A stretch of DNA of 8,049 bases from Tyzzerella sp. UBA1042 (lineage in GTDB: Bacteria; Bacillota; Clostridia; Lachnospirales; Anaerotignaceae): the NCBI GenBank assembly GCA_002316675.1, contig DCDZ01000006.1, positions 25,766-33,814 of the forward strand, given 5' to 3'. Positions 1 to 5,915 of the stretch are shown here, piece by piece. The notes under the pieces are model-generated. The model saw only the letters and a program-made list of their open reading frames with translations, had not been told where the DNA came from and made no database searches. Position 1 is the stretch's first letter; every line of letters begins with the position of its first letter. The position numbers and the translations under genes are program-made.

Positions 1-997
1 ACGGCGGGTGCTGCACAAGGCAAAATATAAAAAGGTGTTTGTGGTTTCGGAGCAGGAAAATCCCGACCCGGATTTTACTACAGTTGGGTATCCAAACCCC
101 GAAGACCCCAATGTCTTTACACTGGCGAAAAAGCTTTCGGAGGAAAAAAATGCAGATATTATTATCGGCACCGACCCTGATTGTGACCGTTTAGGGGCCA
201 TGGTGAAAAATGCACAGGGGGAATATGTGGTTTTAACAGGGAATATGGTAGGTGTACTGCTGACAGAATATATCCTTTCCCATAAGGCAGAAAAGGGCAC
301 CCTGCCCCACGATGGTGCGGTAATCAAAACCATTGTCAGCACAGAGATGATCCAGCCTATTTGTGACCACTATGGCATTACAAAGTTTGAGGTTCTGACA
401 GGCTTTAAGTTTATCGGTGAAAAAATGAAGGAGTTTGAAGAGACAGGAGCCTATCAATATCTGTTTGGCTTTGAGGAAAGCTATGGCTATTTGGCGGGAA
501 CCTATGCAAGGGATAAGGATGCGGTGGTGGCCGCATTGCTCCTTTGCGAAATGGCCGCTGTTTATAAGAAAAAGGGCATGAGCCTTTATGACGGCCTGCA
601 AAAATTATATGAAAAATTCGGCTATTATTTGGATGGGGTGAAGGCAATTACCCTAAAAGGCTTGGATGGCATAGAGCGGATTCAAAAAATCATGTCCGCC
701 TTCAGGCAGAATGTGCCGAAGGCCTTCGCAGGGCAAAAGGTAGTTTGGGCAAAGGATTATAAAACACAGGTGTTCCGTAATTTGCAAACAGGGGAAGAGG
801 CGGCAAGCCCCCTGCCTGTTTCCGATGTTTTATATTACATATTGGAGGACAGCACTTGGGTATGCGTGCGTCCGTCAGGGACGGAGCCGAAGCTGAAGTT
901 TTATATCGGTGTGAAGGGCGAAAGCTTGGCAGACGCCCAAGGGAAATTGGAAGAAATTGAGAAGGACTTGGAACAAAAGGTGTCTTCTGTCAAATAA
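1..997 (+). CDS. pgcA: Alpha-phosphoglucomutase/phosphomannomutase, C-terminal part (5' end outside window)
   Basis: Phosphohexomutase that interconverts hexose 1-phosphate and 6-phosphate in the cytoplasm, feeding UDP-glucose, glycolipid and envelope polysaccharide synthesis. The frame is open from base 2 (Arg-Arg, then a GTG read as internal Val, in the usual RRV context of this family), so the GTG at base 8 is not a start. About 331 residues are visible, against 570-580 for PgcA; the N-terminal domain with the catalytic phosphoserine loop lies upstream. Counting the GTG as residue 1, the metal-binding loop DPDCDR is at 56-61, the sugar-binding loop GFEESYGY at 154-161 and the C-terminal phosphate-binding loop RPSGTEPK at 288-295. 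The order and spacing of these three loops define the family. The gene ends with TAA and is followed by an intrinsic terminator, so it is the last gene of its transcript. Substrate preference (glucose versus mannose phosphate) cannot be fixed from this part; the long GFEESYGY context favours PgcA. Confidence 0.93.
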   Translation, partial: RRVLHKAKYKKVFVVSEQENPDPDFTTVGYPNPEDPNVFTLAKKLSEEKNADIIIGTDPDCDRLGAMVKNAQGEYVVLTGNMVGVLLTEYILSHKAEKGTLPHDGAVIKTIVSTEMIQPICDHYGITKFEVLTGFKFIGEKMKEFEETGAYQYLFGFEESYGYLAGTYARDKDAVVAALLLCEMAAVYKKKGMSLYDGLQKLYEKFGYYLDGVKAITLKGLDGIERIQKIMSAFRQNVPKAFAGQKVVWAKDYKTQVFRNLQTGEEAASPLPVSDVLYYILEDSTWVCVRPSGTEPKLKFYIGVKGESLADAQGKLEEIEKDLEQKVSSVK

Positions 998-1072
998 AGA
1001 CTGTTTTTTCAAAAAGCCCCATCACCATAAATAGCTTCCATGCGATAAGAATGGCTGCAGTTTTTGAGATTT

Positions 1073-1103
1073 GCCGTAGGAGTTTAAGTCCTACGGCTTT
1101 TTT
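1073..1103 (+). terminator. Intrinsic terminator after pgcA
   Basis: A perfect 9-bp stem, gccgtagga (1073-1081) with tcctacggc (1089-1097), has a 7-nt loop and runs directly into six T residues (1098-1103). It lies 76 nt after the pgcA stop. On the minus strand it lacks a T-run, so it acts in the plus direction only. The rest of the gap up to the hydrolase stop (1104-1271) shows no gene I can support. Confidence 0.93.
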
Positions 1104-1241
1104 CTTGCTTTAAACCGGCCCGCAAATTTAAAGTAGACAGCAACCTGTGATCTTACCAAAAAGACAGAGGGGAATGCATAACTTTTATGTCATAAATAGA
1201 TTGAAGATAGTTTGAGATTTCTGCAAAAAATTCTGTGCACC

Positions 1242-1264
1242 AAAAAATGTAAGGTAATCCCTTA
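1242..1264 (-). terminator. Weak candidate terminator of the alpha/beta hydrolase gene
   Basis: Read on the minus strand, just past the hydrolase stop codon, a 5-bp stem (taagg/cctta, 1264-1260 with 1254-1250, loop gatta) is followed after two to three bases by six T residues (1247-1242). The position suits a terminator, but the stem is short and AU-rich, so efficiency may be low. Confidence 0.3.
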
Positions 1265-1271
1265 TGCGCCT

Positions 1272-2162
1272 CTATTTTTTAATCCAATTTATAATTTCTT
1301 TTGCCACGATTTCCGGATATTCTCTCTGGGGAAAATGTCCTGCCTTGCTGATGAGCTTTCGTTCATAAGGACCCGTAAAATAATCCTCTTTCTGCGCAGA
1401 GGTTTCTGCACGATTGCACATATCATCCTCACCATGTAAAACCAATGTGGGAACTGTAATCGTTGGGTTAGGGTTTAATTTTTTTTCCAGGCTGTCATAG
1501 GTGGGGTCACCAGGAACAAAGCCCCATCTATGGCGATATGAATGCAAAACAATTTCAAACCAGTCCTCATTTTCAAAGGAGATTGCTGTAGTATGAAATT
1601 CTTCATCTGAAAAATGCCAAGCGGGAGACCAAGTTTCCCACATAAAACGGCAAAAAGCTTTTCTCTCTTTTTCCAAAAACAGTTTCCCGGGTTCTAAAGC
1701 CATATACCAATGGTACCAATAATTTTTTATTTGATGCAGGCTCAATTTTTGATCAGGCAGATTTGTGCCATACCCTACCGATATTGAAATGCACTGCTGC
1801 ATACGTTCCGGCAATAAAAAGGCTGCAATAAAAGCGGCTCTGGCACCCCAATCATGGCCTACTACTGCAAATTTCTCAAGTTTTAGTGCATTGGCTACCT
1901 CCACAAGGTCATTACCGATGGCAGAAAGCTGTCCGGTTCTCATAGAAGCGCTGCTTTTAAAGTGTGTTGGCCCCACACCTCTTAGATAGGGCATAATGGT
2001 CCGAAATCCTGCTTCATTCAATATAGTGACAACCTTGTCCCATGTTCTGACATCATCGGGCCATCCATGCTGCAAAACAATAGGGTATCCTTGCGTTGGT
2101 CCACTTTCTTCATAGCCTACAACTAATGTTGATGTTTCCGCATAACGAATTGGTTTTTTCAT
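1272..2162 (-). CDS. Alpha/beta hydrolase, epoxide hydrolase/haloalkane dehalogenase-like
   Basis: Predicted cytoplasmic hydrolase of 296 residues, the usual size for the family, with no signal peptide. The oxyanion-hole motif HGWPDD is at about 32-37. The nucleophile elbow is VGHDWGA with Asp104; Asp followed by Trp, instead of Ser, is typical of epoxide hydrolases and haloalkane dehalogenases. The acid is Asp246 or Asp247 in HGEDD, and the catalytic His276 sits in AGHFPQRE. Residues ~125-230, rich in Trp and Tyr, form the cap that sets substrate choice; the substrate cannot be read from sequence. ATG at 2162 is preferred over a GTG at 2171, because the GTG is directly abutted by the only GGGTG-like ribosome binding sequence. 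The gene diverges from a LysR-type regulator gene with a LysR box between them, so it is probably that regulator's target. A fluoroacetate dehalogenase or a plain esterase-like activity are alternatives. Confidence 0.88.
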   Translation of the reverse strand: MKKPIRYAETSTLVVGYEESGPTQGYPIVLQHGWPDDVRTWDKVVTILNEAGFRTIMPYLRGVGPTHFKSSASMRTGQLSAIGNDLVEVANALKLEKFAVVGHDWGARAAFIAAFLLPERMQQCISISVGYGTNLPDQKLSLHQIKNYWYHWYMALEPGKLFLEKERKAFCRFMWETWSPAWHFSDEEFHTTAISFENEDWFEIVLHSYRHRWGFVPGDPTYDSLEKKLNPNPTITVPTLVLHGEDDMCNRAETSAQKEDYFTGPYERKLISKAGHFPQREYPEIVAKEIINWIKK

Positions 2163-2201
2163 GAAAATCACACCCGAATTCTTAAAGTTGATTTTTGATT
2201 C

Positions 2202-2230
2202 TTGATAAAGTCAATATAACATGATATTTT
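2202..2230 (+). promoter_or_regulatory. Predicted sigma-A promoter of the LysR-type regulator gene
   Basis: TTGATA (2202-2207), a 17-bp spacer and TATTTT (2225-2230) predict a start near 2237. The LysR box (2256-2268) would then lie about 25 nt downstream of the start, a position that fits negative autoregulation. A ribosome binding site aagggaagg (2281-2289) precedes the ATG at 2302. Confidence 0.5.
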
Positions 2231-2241
2231 ATATTTGTAAA
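2213..2241 (-). promoter_or_regulatory. Predicted sigma-A promoter of the alpha/beta hydrolase gene
   Basis: On the minus strand, a -35 TTTACA (2241-2236), a 17-bp spacer and a -10 TATATT (2218-2213) give a start near 2206 and a leader of about 44 nt. It overlaps the opposed LysR promoter, so the two probably compete. The LysR box is centred near -56 relative to this start, a usual place for an activator's recognition site. Confidence 0.6.
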
Positions 2242-2255
2242 ATTCATTCATTAAA

Positions 2256-2268
2256 TTGATTGAATCAA
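2256..2268. promoter_or_regulatory. Candidate LysR-type regulator binding site (T-N11-A box)
   Basis: TTGATT-G-AATCAA is a perfect dyad of two 6-bp arms around G2262, and its 13 bp match the T-N11-A consensus of LysR-family recognition sites. It sits in the divergent intergenic region next to a LysR gene, upstream of the hydrolase -35 box and downstream of the LysR promoter. Binding by the adjacent regulator is inferred. Confidence 0.6.
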
Positions 2269-2301
2269 AAATATTAATGCAAGGGAAGGAATTCATGCTC
2301 T

Positions 2302-3188
2302 ATGGAATTTAGGCAGTTAAAAACATTTGTAAAGATTGCCGAGGTAAACAGCTTTGTCAAGGCAGGCAAAATTTTAAATTATTCTCAACCCACCATGACA
2401 ATGCATATTCAAGCATTGGAAAAGGAGTTGGACTATAAGCTTTTTGAAAGACTGGGGAGAGAAATAACACTGACCTCGGAGGGAGCGCAGTTTCTTTTAT
2501 TTGCCAATAAAATTTTAAATTTATGCCAAGAGGCAACACAATGTATTGAAAGGGGAGCACCATCGGGAAAGCTGACCATAGGAACAAGCGAGGCCTTCGG
2601 AATATTAAGGCTGCCTGCTATCATCAAAGAATTTCGTTCATGCTATCCGGAGGTAAGTCTTGAAATTAAATTTAAATACATGGATGAGCTTTATGAAGAG
2701 ATGAAAAAAATGAGATTGATTTAGCTTTTGTATTGGGTCCCAAAAACAACCATCCCAATTTGGTGGCCAAGGTGATTGCTTATGAACCCATTTCGTTGGT
2801 TGCTGCGCCTAAAAACCAACTGGCACACAAGGAAAAAATCACGCCGGAGGATATTTTAAAACAAAATATCATACTAACACAACAAGGATGTGCTTTTCGT
2901 GCTGCGTTTGAGGAACAGCTAAAAGAATTTGAAACGCTTCCGTTGAGTATGGGTGTGAATACTCTTCAAGCCATCAAGCAATTCACGATATCCAATTTAG
3001 GAATTACCGTTTTGCCCCATATCTATGTTAAAAATGAAATAAAAGCCGGCATTTTATGCCAGCTGCCATGGCCGGAAAATCAGTTTCATATGTTTAGCCA
3101 AGTGGTTTATCACAGGGATAAGTGGCACAATCGCACCCTGTCTGCTTTTCTTGAGATTGTTCGTAAACATACGGAAGCGGAAAAATAA
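2302..3188 (+). pseudogene. LysR-type transcriptional regulator, frameshifted at an A7 run
   Basis: The reading frame runs from ATG 2302 for 140 codons to a TAG at 2722-2724. The rest of the protein continues in the -1 frame to TAA at 3186-3188. Restoring one A in the run at 2704-2710 joins the two parts into a 295-residue protein, the normal LysR length, with a smooth junction (...MKK-NEIDLAFVLGP...). The winged helix-turn-helix occupies about residues 1-60 (helices around SFVKAGKILNYSQPT and MHIQALEKEL). The effector-binding domain starts near GKLTIGTSEAFG at 89. A second small open frame starting with TTG at 2733 is just the downstream fragment. The gene diverges from the hydrolase gene with a LysR box between. 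As read, the product keeps the DNA-binding domain and dimer helix but little of the effector domain. A homopolymer sequencing error, phase variation or slippage could also explain the break. Confidence 0.88.
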
Positions 3189-3221
3189 CAAGTCCTGAAA
3201 TGCAAACCTTATGAAAAAGCA

Positions 3222-3310
3222 AATCCTCCATGAAAGATATATTGTATCGGGAATCATTGGATTATCTGTGAAACAACCATGATTTTCGTAAATATCTTCA
3301 TTGGAGGATT
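3222..3310. repeat. Long imperfect hairpin between convergent genes, possible terminator or short palindromic element
   Basis: aatcctcc plus atgaaagatat (3222-3240) pairs with atatcttcatt plus ggaggatt (3292-3310): 18 base pairs with one bulged base on each side. Inside, 3248-3257 pairs with 3279-3288 (10 bp, two G-T), followed after one bulged base by GG/CC (3259-3260 with 3277-3278) and a 16-nt loop. It lies in the 154-bp gap between the LysR stop and the putP stop. In the minus direction the stem is followed by TTTGCTTTTT-like sequence, so it may terminate putP; in the plus direction only GTTTT follows. The size and layered pairing exceed what a terminator needs. Confidence 0.6.
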
Positions 3311-3342
3311 GTTTTGGGTATTGCGGGTTTTTGCTGCAATCT

Positions 3343-4893
3343 TTATTTTTTCTTGATTGCACAAAGGGCCGATACACGGTCAAATTCATCGGTAATTTCT
3401 TTGTCGGGGGCTTTTGTCAAAAGGCTTACAATGACAATGGCAGCAAGGGAGAACAAAAATGCAGGAAGCAATTCGTAAATATTCCAAGCACCGCCCATCG
3501 GTCTGACGAGATATTTCCAAATAAATACCATTGCCCCGCCGACAATCATGCCGGCCAAAGCGCCATGCTTGTTAGAGCGTTTCCAGAACAAGGCCGCCAA
3601 AACAACGGGGCCGAAGGCCGCACCAAAGCCTGCCCAAGCAAAGGAAACAATGCCGAAAACAGAGCTGGCCGGATCCCTTGCGATGAATGCGGCAATGATG
3701 GAGATGATCACAACGGAGCATCTGGCAAAATACATTGCCTTTTTTTCAGACATTTTAATGCCCAAAAAGCCTTGCAAAAGGTTGTGGGAAGCACTGGAGG
3801 AAGAGGCCAAAAGCTGAGAATCCGCCGTAGACATAGTTGCTGCTAAAATGCCCGCAAGAATAACACCTGCAAGCAAGGCGGGAATCATGCCGTTCTGACT
3901 AAGCAAATCAGCCACCCGCACAATAATGGTTTCTGAAGCCGAGCCTTCCAAAACGGGCACTGCACCAACCTGTGTCATACTGTATCCAACAATACCGATA
4001 AAGATTGCCACAATCATGGAGATAATCACCCAAGTGGTTGCGATACGGCGGGAGAGGGTTAATTTGTGGGTATCCTCAATGGCCATGAAACGCAGTAAAA
4101 TATGGGGCATACCGAAATAGCCCAGGCCCCATGCCATGGTGGAGCAAATGGTCAGAAACCCATAGGGTGCTGCGGCATTTTCGGAAACACGATACATAGC
4201 AGTCATCTTTAAGTATCCGGGGAGGGCTCTGGCGTTGTCCATTACCACATCCAACCCACCTGCAACCTGAATGCCGAAAATGACTACCACAAACAGGGCA
4301 ATTGTCATAACAATGCTTTGCACCAGGTCTGTTGTGCTGGCGGCGGAGAAGCCGCCTGTTGCGGTGTAGCCTACAATAACAAAGGCACTGATAATCATGG
4401 CGGTGGTATAGCTGATATCAAATACACTGCTAAACAGCTTTCCGCAGGCAGCAAAGCCGGAAGCGGTATATGGAATAAAGAAAATAATAATGACCACTGC
4501 GGCAATACACATTAAAATATTTTTGCTATCTCTGTATCTTCTGGAGAAGAAATCAGGAAGGGTGATAGAATTCTGTGCCTCGTGGGTATAGATACGGATG
4601 CGTTTCGCTACGATCCGCCAGTTAACATAAGTTCCGATCCCTAAGCCGATGGCCGTCCATGTTGGGTCTGCGATACCGGAAAGGTACGCAATACCGGGCA
4701 GCCCCATCAAGAGCCAGCTGCTCATATCGGAGGCTTCCGCACTCATGGCTGTAACAAAGGGCCCAAGCTTTCTGCCTCCCAAGTAAAAATCGCCTACATT
4801 TTCGTTCTTTTTTGACCAATAAACGCCGATTGCAAGCATACCGATCAAATAGACGACAATGGCAATCATGATGTAAGTTTGTGCTGATGTCAT
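3343..4893 (-). CDS. putP: Sodium/proline symporter (SSS family)
   Basis: Inner-membrane secondary transporter that takes up proline with Na+, for use as osmoprotectant, nitrogen source or amino-acid fermentation substrate. The 516 residues match the ~500 of PutP and form about 13 hydrophobic segments, with no signal peptide cleavage site. The first helix spans about 7-25. SAEASDMSSWLLMGLPG (51-67) is the PutP signature in helix 2 and carries the Asp (56) and Ser (58) that correspond to the Na+-site residues of E. coli PutP. WGLGYFGMPHILLRFMA (255-271) is the second family signature, and Ser355-Thr356 in AATMSTADSQ corresponds to the second Na+-site pair. The C-terminal tail is short and charged. 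ATG 4893 is preceded by gggagagg with a 9-nt spacer. The gene has its own promoter and a leader of about 200 nt, and follows a tetR-type gene on the same strand. The substrate is inferred from similarity; another SSS solute is possible. Confidence 0.9.
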   Translation of the reverse strand: MTSAQTYIMIAIVVYLIGMLAIGVYWSKKNENVGDFYLGGRKLGPFVTAMSAEASDMSSWLLMGLPGIAYLSGIADPTWTAIGLGIGTYVNWRIVAKRIRIYTHEAQNSITLPDFFSRRYRDSKNILMCIAAVVIIIFFIPYTASGFAACGKLFSSVFDISYTTAMIISAFVIVGYTATGGFSAASTTDLVQSIVMTIALFVVVIFGIQVAGGLDVVMDNARALPGYLKMTAMYRVSENAAAPYGFLTICSTMAWGLGYFGMPHILLRFMAIEDTHKLTLSRRIATTWVIISMIVAIFIGIVGYSMTQVGAVPVLEGSASETIIVRVADLLSQNGMIPALLAGVILAGILAATMSTADSQLLASSSSASHNLLQGFLGIKMSEKKAMYFARCSVVIISIIAAFIARDPASSVFGIVSFAWAGFGAAFGPVVLAALFWKRSNKHGALAGMIVGGAMVFIWKYLVRPMGGAWNIYELLPAFLFSLAAIVIVSLLTKAPDKEITDEFDRVSALCAIKKK

Positions 4894-4976
4894 AATTTCA
4901 ATCCTCTCCCTTTCCGTTTTTGTTTCAGAGCATTCGGAATTTTTATGTATTTACAAAAGAAATAAAATTGCAGGTT

Positions 4977-5006
4977 GGCTTTTTGCTTCTAAAGCGTGCC
5001 AAAGCC
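4977..5006 (-). promoter_or_regulatory. Structured segment in the putP leader with two alternative pairings
   Basis: ggcttt (4977-4982) can pair with aaagcc (5001-5006), enclosing a small stem gctt/aagc (4985-4988 with 4992-4995). An overlapping alternative pairs ttggc (4975-4979) with gccaa (4998-5002), so the two folds exclude each other. The element is about 85-115 nt before the putP start codon, within the predicted untranslated leader. I recognise no known riboswitch class and see no adjacent T-run. Confidence 0.35.
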
Positions 5007-5105
5007 TCATAAAAATCTAAAATTTTATTTGTAATGCCCCAACTAATACAATAGTATAACATAATACCAATAAGACTAAAATACAGAATGAATTATAGAA
5101 TATAT

Positions 5106-5133
5106 ATTATACATAAAGAATAAAAATAGTCAA
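5106..5133 (-). promoter_or_regulatory. Predicted sigma-A promoter of putP
   Basis: On the minus strand, TTGACT (5133-5128) and a perfect TATAAT (5111-5106) are separated by 16 bp. The predicted start near 5099 gives a leader of about 206 nt before ATG 4893. This is the best promoter in the 312-bp AT-rich gap (4894-5205) between the tetR-type gene and putP; no gene is visible in that gap. Confidence 0.6.
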
Positions 5134-5165
5134 TATATGCTGAATATTTCAACGATTATTGACTA
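5127..5165. promoter_or_regulatory. 9-bp inverted repeat over the putP -35 box, candidate operator
   Basis: tagtcaata (5127-5135) and tattgacta (5157-5165) are exact reverse complements with a 21-bp spacer, so the half-site centres are 30 bp apart, close to three helical turns. The left arm contains the putP -35 hexamer. A bound protein would therefore block or remodel this promoter. The upstream TetR-type regulator is one candidate, but this site does not resemble the palindrome at that regulator's own promoter. Confidence 0.45.
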
Positions 5166-5205
5166 GAATATTTTTTAAAATTATTTAATTATAAAAATAA
5201 TATTT

Positions 5206-5805
5206 TTATTGAACTGTCTTGTTTGTCCGAAACCCTGCCAAAAAAAGGGGCATCATTTGCTTGGCATATTGACAAAGGGAGTATTCTCCGTTGCAAATAC
5301 ACCAGTCATAAATCAGTGCCCGCTCGCACAAGGCATAGGCCTTTACAAACTCATTCACCGAAACATCAGCCCGTAAATCTCCTTTTTGCTGACCCTCCGC
5401 AGTGATTTGCCGCAGTAATTTATAGTAAACCCGGGTATGGTCAAGAAGATGTTTTTGCCCGCTGGTAATCAGCTGTGAGGAATAAAGTCTGGCCAATAAA
5501 TCCATGGAAATGCTGTTATCAATCATGCGAAACAGCTCTTGATTTAGAAACATCAGCTTTTCAAAGCTATCTGGCTCCCCCTCCAGCAGGGGCATCAATT
5601 CCTGATATTTATTGTCAAACAGATCGGACAAGGTGCCCAATAATGCGTCCTTGCCGCTAAAGTAATGATAAAATGAGCCCTTTGAGGTGCCGGAGGTCTC
5701 CACAATTTCTTCAATTGTGGTAGCGTCATAGCCTTGTTCATAAAAAAGCTTCCATGCTGCCGAAATAATTTTCCCTTTTGTGTTACGGCTGTTTTTTTTG
5801 CCCAT
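5206..5805 (-). CDS. TetR/AcrR-family transcriptional regulator
   Basis: Dimeric DNA-binding repressor of 199 residues, the usual TetR size. The N-terminal domain (about 8-55) has the family helix-turn-helix with TTIEEIVETSGTSKGSFYHYF (29-49) followed by KDAL. Residues ~60-190 are the variable helical ligand-binding domain, from which no ligand can be inferred. The start at 5805 is chosen because it has aaaggagg with a 5-nt spacer; the frame stays open up to an ATG at 5931, but that would overlap the upstream gene and add 42 residues with no family similarity. A perfect 10-bp palindrome lies immediately downstream of the predicted -10 box, which points to autorepression. putP follows on the same strand 312 bp downstream with its own promoter, so it is a possible but unproven target. 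The 3' end overlaps an AT-only palindrome that is not a convincing terminator. Confidence 0.92.
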   Translation of the reverse strand: MGKKNSRNTKGKIISAAWKLFYEQGYDATTIEEIVETSGTSKGSFYHYFSGKDALLGTLSDLFDNKYQELMPLLEGEPDSFEKLMFLNQELFRMIDNSISMDLLARLYSSQLITSGQKHLLDHTRVYYKLLRQITAEGQQKGDLRADVSVNEFVKAYALCERALIYDWCICNGEYSLCQYAKQMMPLFLAGFRTNKTVQ

Positions 5806-5824
5806 ATCGGCCTCCTTTTGTGCA

Positions 5825-5856
5825 ATATGTATTCCTTCCGAATACATATGAGTATA
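5825..5856 (-). promoter_or_regulatory. Promoter -10 box and palindromic operator of the tetR-type gene
   Basis: atatgtattc (5825-5834) and gaatacatat (5840-5849) form a perfect 10-bp inverted repeat with the 5-nt spacer cttcc, typical in form of TetR-family operators. Next to it, read on the minus strand, is a -10 TATACT (5856-5851). The predicted start (~5844) lies inside the palindrome, so the bound repressor would shut its own gene. The -35 is weak (TTTATA-like at 15 bp). A second reading uses TCGACA as -35 with TATGTA as -10, which places the palindrome over the -10. Confidence 0.65.
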
Positions 5857-5885
5857 AAAATTTTGTGTCGATATAAATTGTTTTC

Positions 5886-5911
5886 GGGCAATCCCCCGGG
5901 AGGAATTGCCC
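5886..5911 (-). terminator. Hairpin after the CARF nuclease gene, candidate terminator without a T-run
   Basis: gggcaat (5886-5892) pairs with attgccc (5905-5911). With one bulged base the stem continues for two or three more pairs around a CCCGG-type loop. It begins 4 nt past the stop of the CARF nuclease gene. On the minus strand it is followed by gaaaacaattt instead of a run of T, so termination may be partial or may depend on other factors. It separates this gene from the promoter of the tetR-type gene. Confidence 0.5.
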
Positions 5912-5915
5912 TGCT

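Larger units (their letters stand above)
2191..2272. repeat. 11-bp inverted repeat spanning the divergent promoters
   Basis: atttttgattc (2191-2201) is the exact reverse complement of gaatcaaaaat (2262-2272), with 60 bp between. The right copy overlaps the LysR box and the left copy lies just past the predicted hydrolase transcription start. The repeats enclose both predicted promoters, which would suit a regulator binding two sites and bending or looping the DNA. Confidence 0.55.

Noticed and set aside
2733..3188. A separate small gene for a LysR substrate-binding domain
   Set aside because: It starts with TTG without a ribosome binding site and is simply the out-of-frame remainder of the LysR gene.
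3054..3389. A 111-codon minus-strand open frame running through the long hairpin
   Set aside because: It overlaps both the LysR 3' end and the putP 3' end, has no clear ribosome binding site and no recognisable domain.
3301..3846. A 181-codon open frame on the plus strand
   Set aside because: It is antisense to putP, cysteine- and glycine-rich with no domain I recognise; it is a shadow of putP codon use.
5191..5209. AT-only palindrome ataaaaata/tatttttat at the tetR-type stop codon, as a terminator
   Set aside because: The arms are separated by one base, so a hairpin would lose pairs to its loop, and the stem has no G-C pair; it is expected in such AT-rich sequence.
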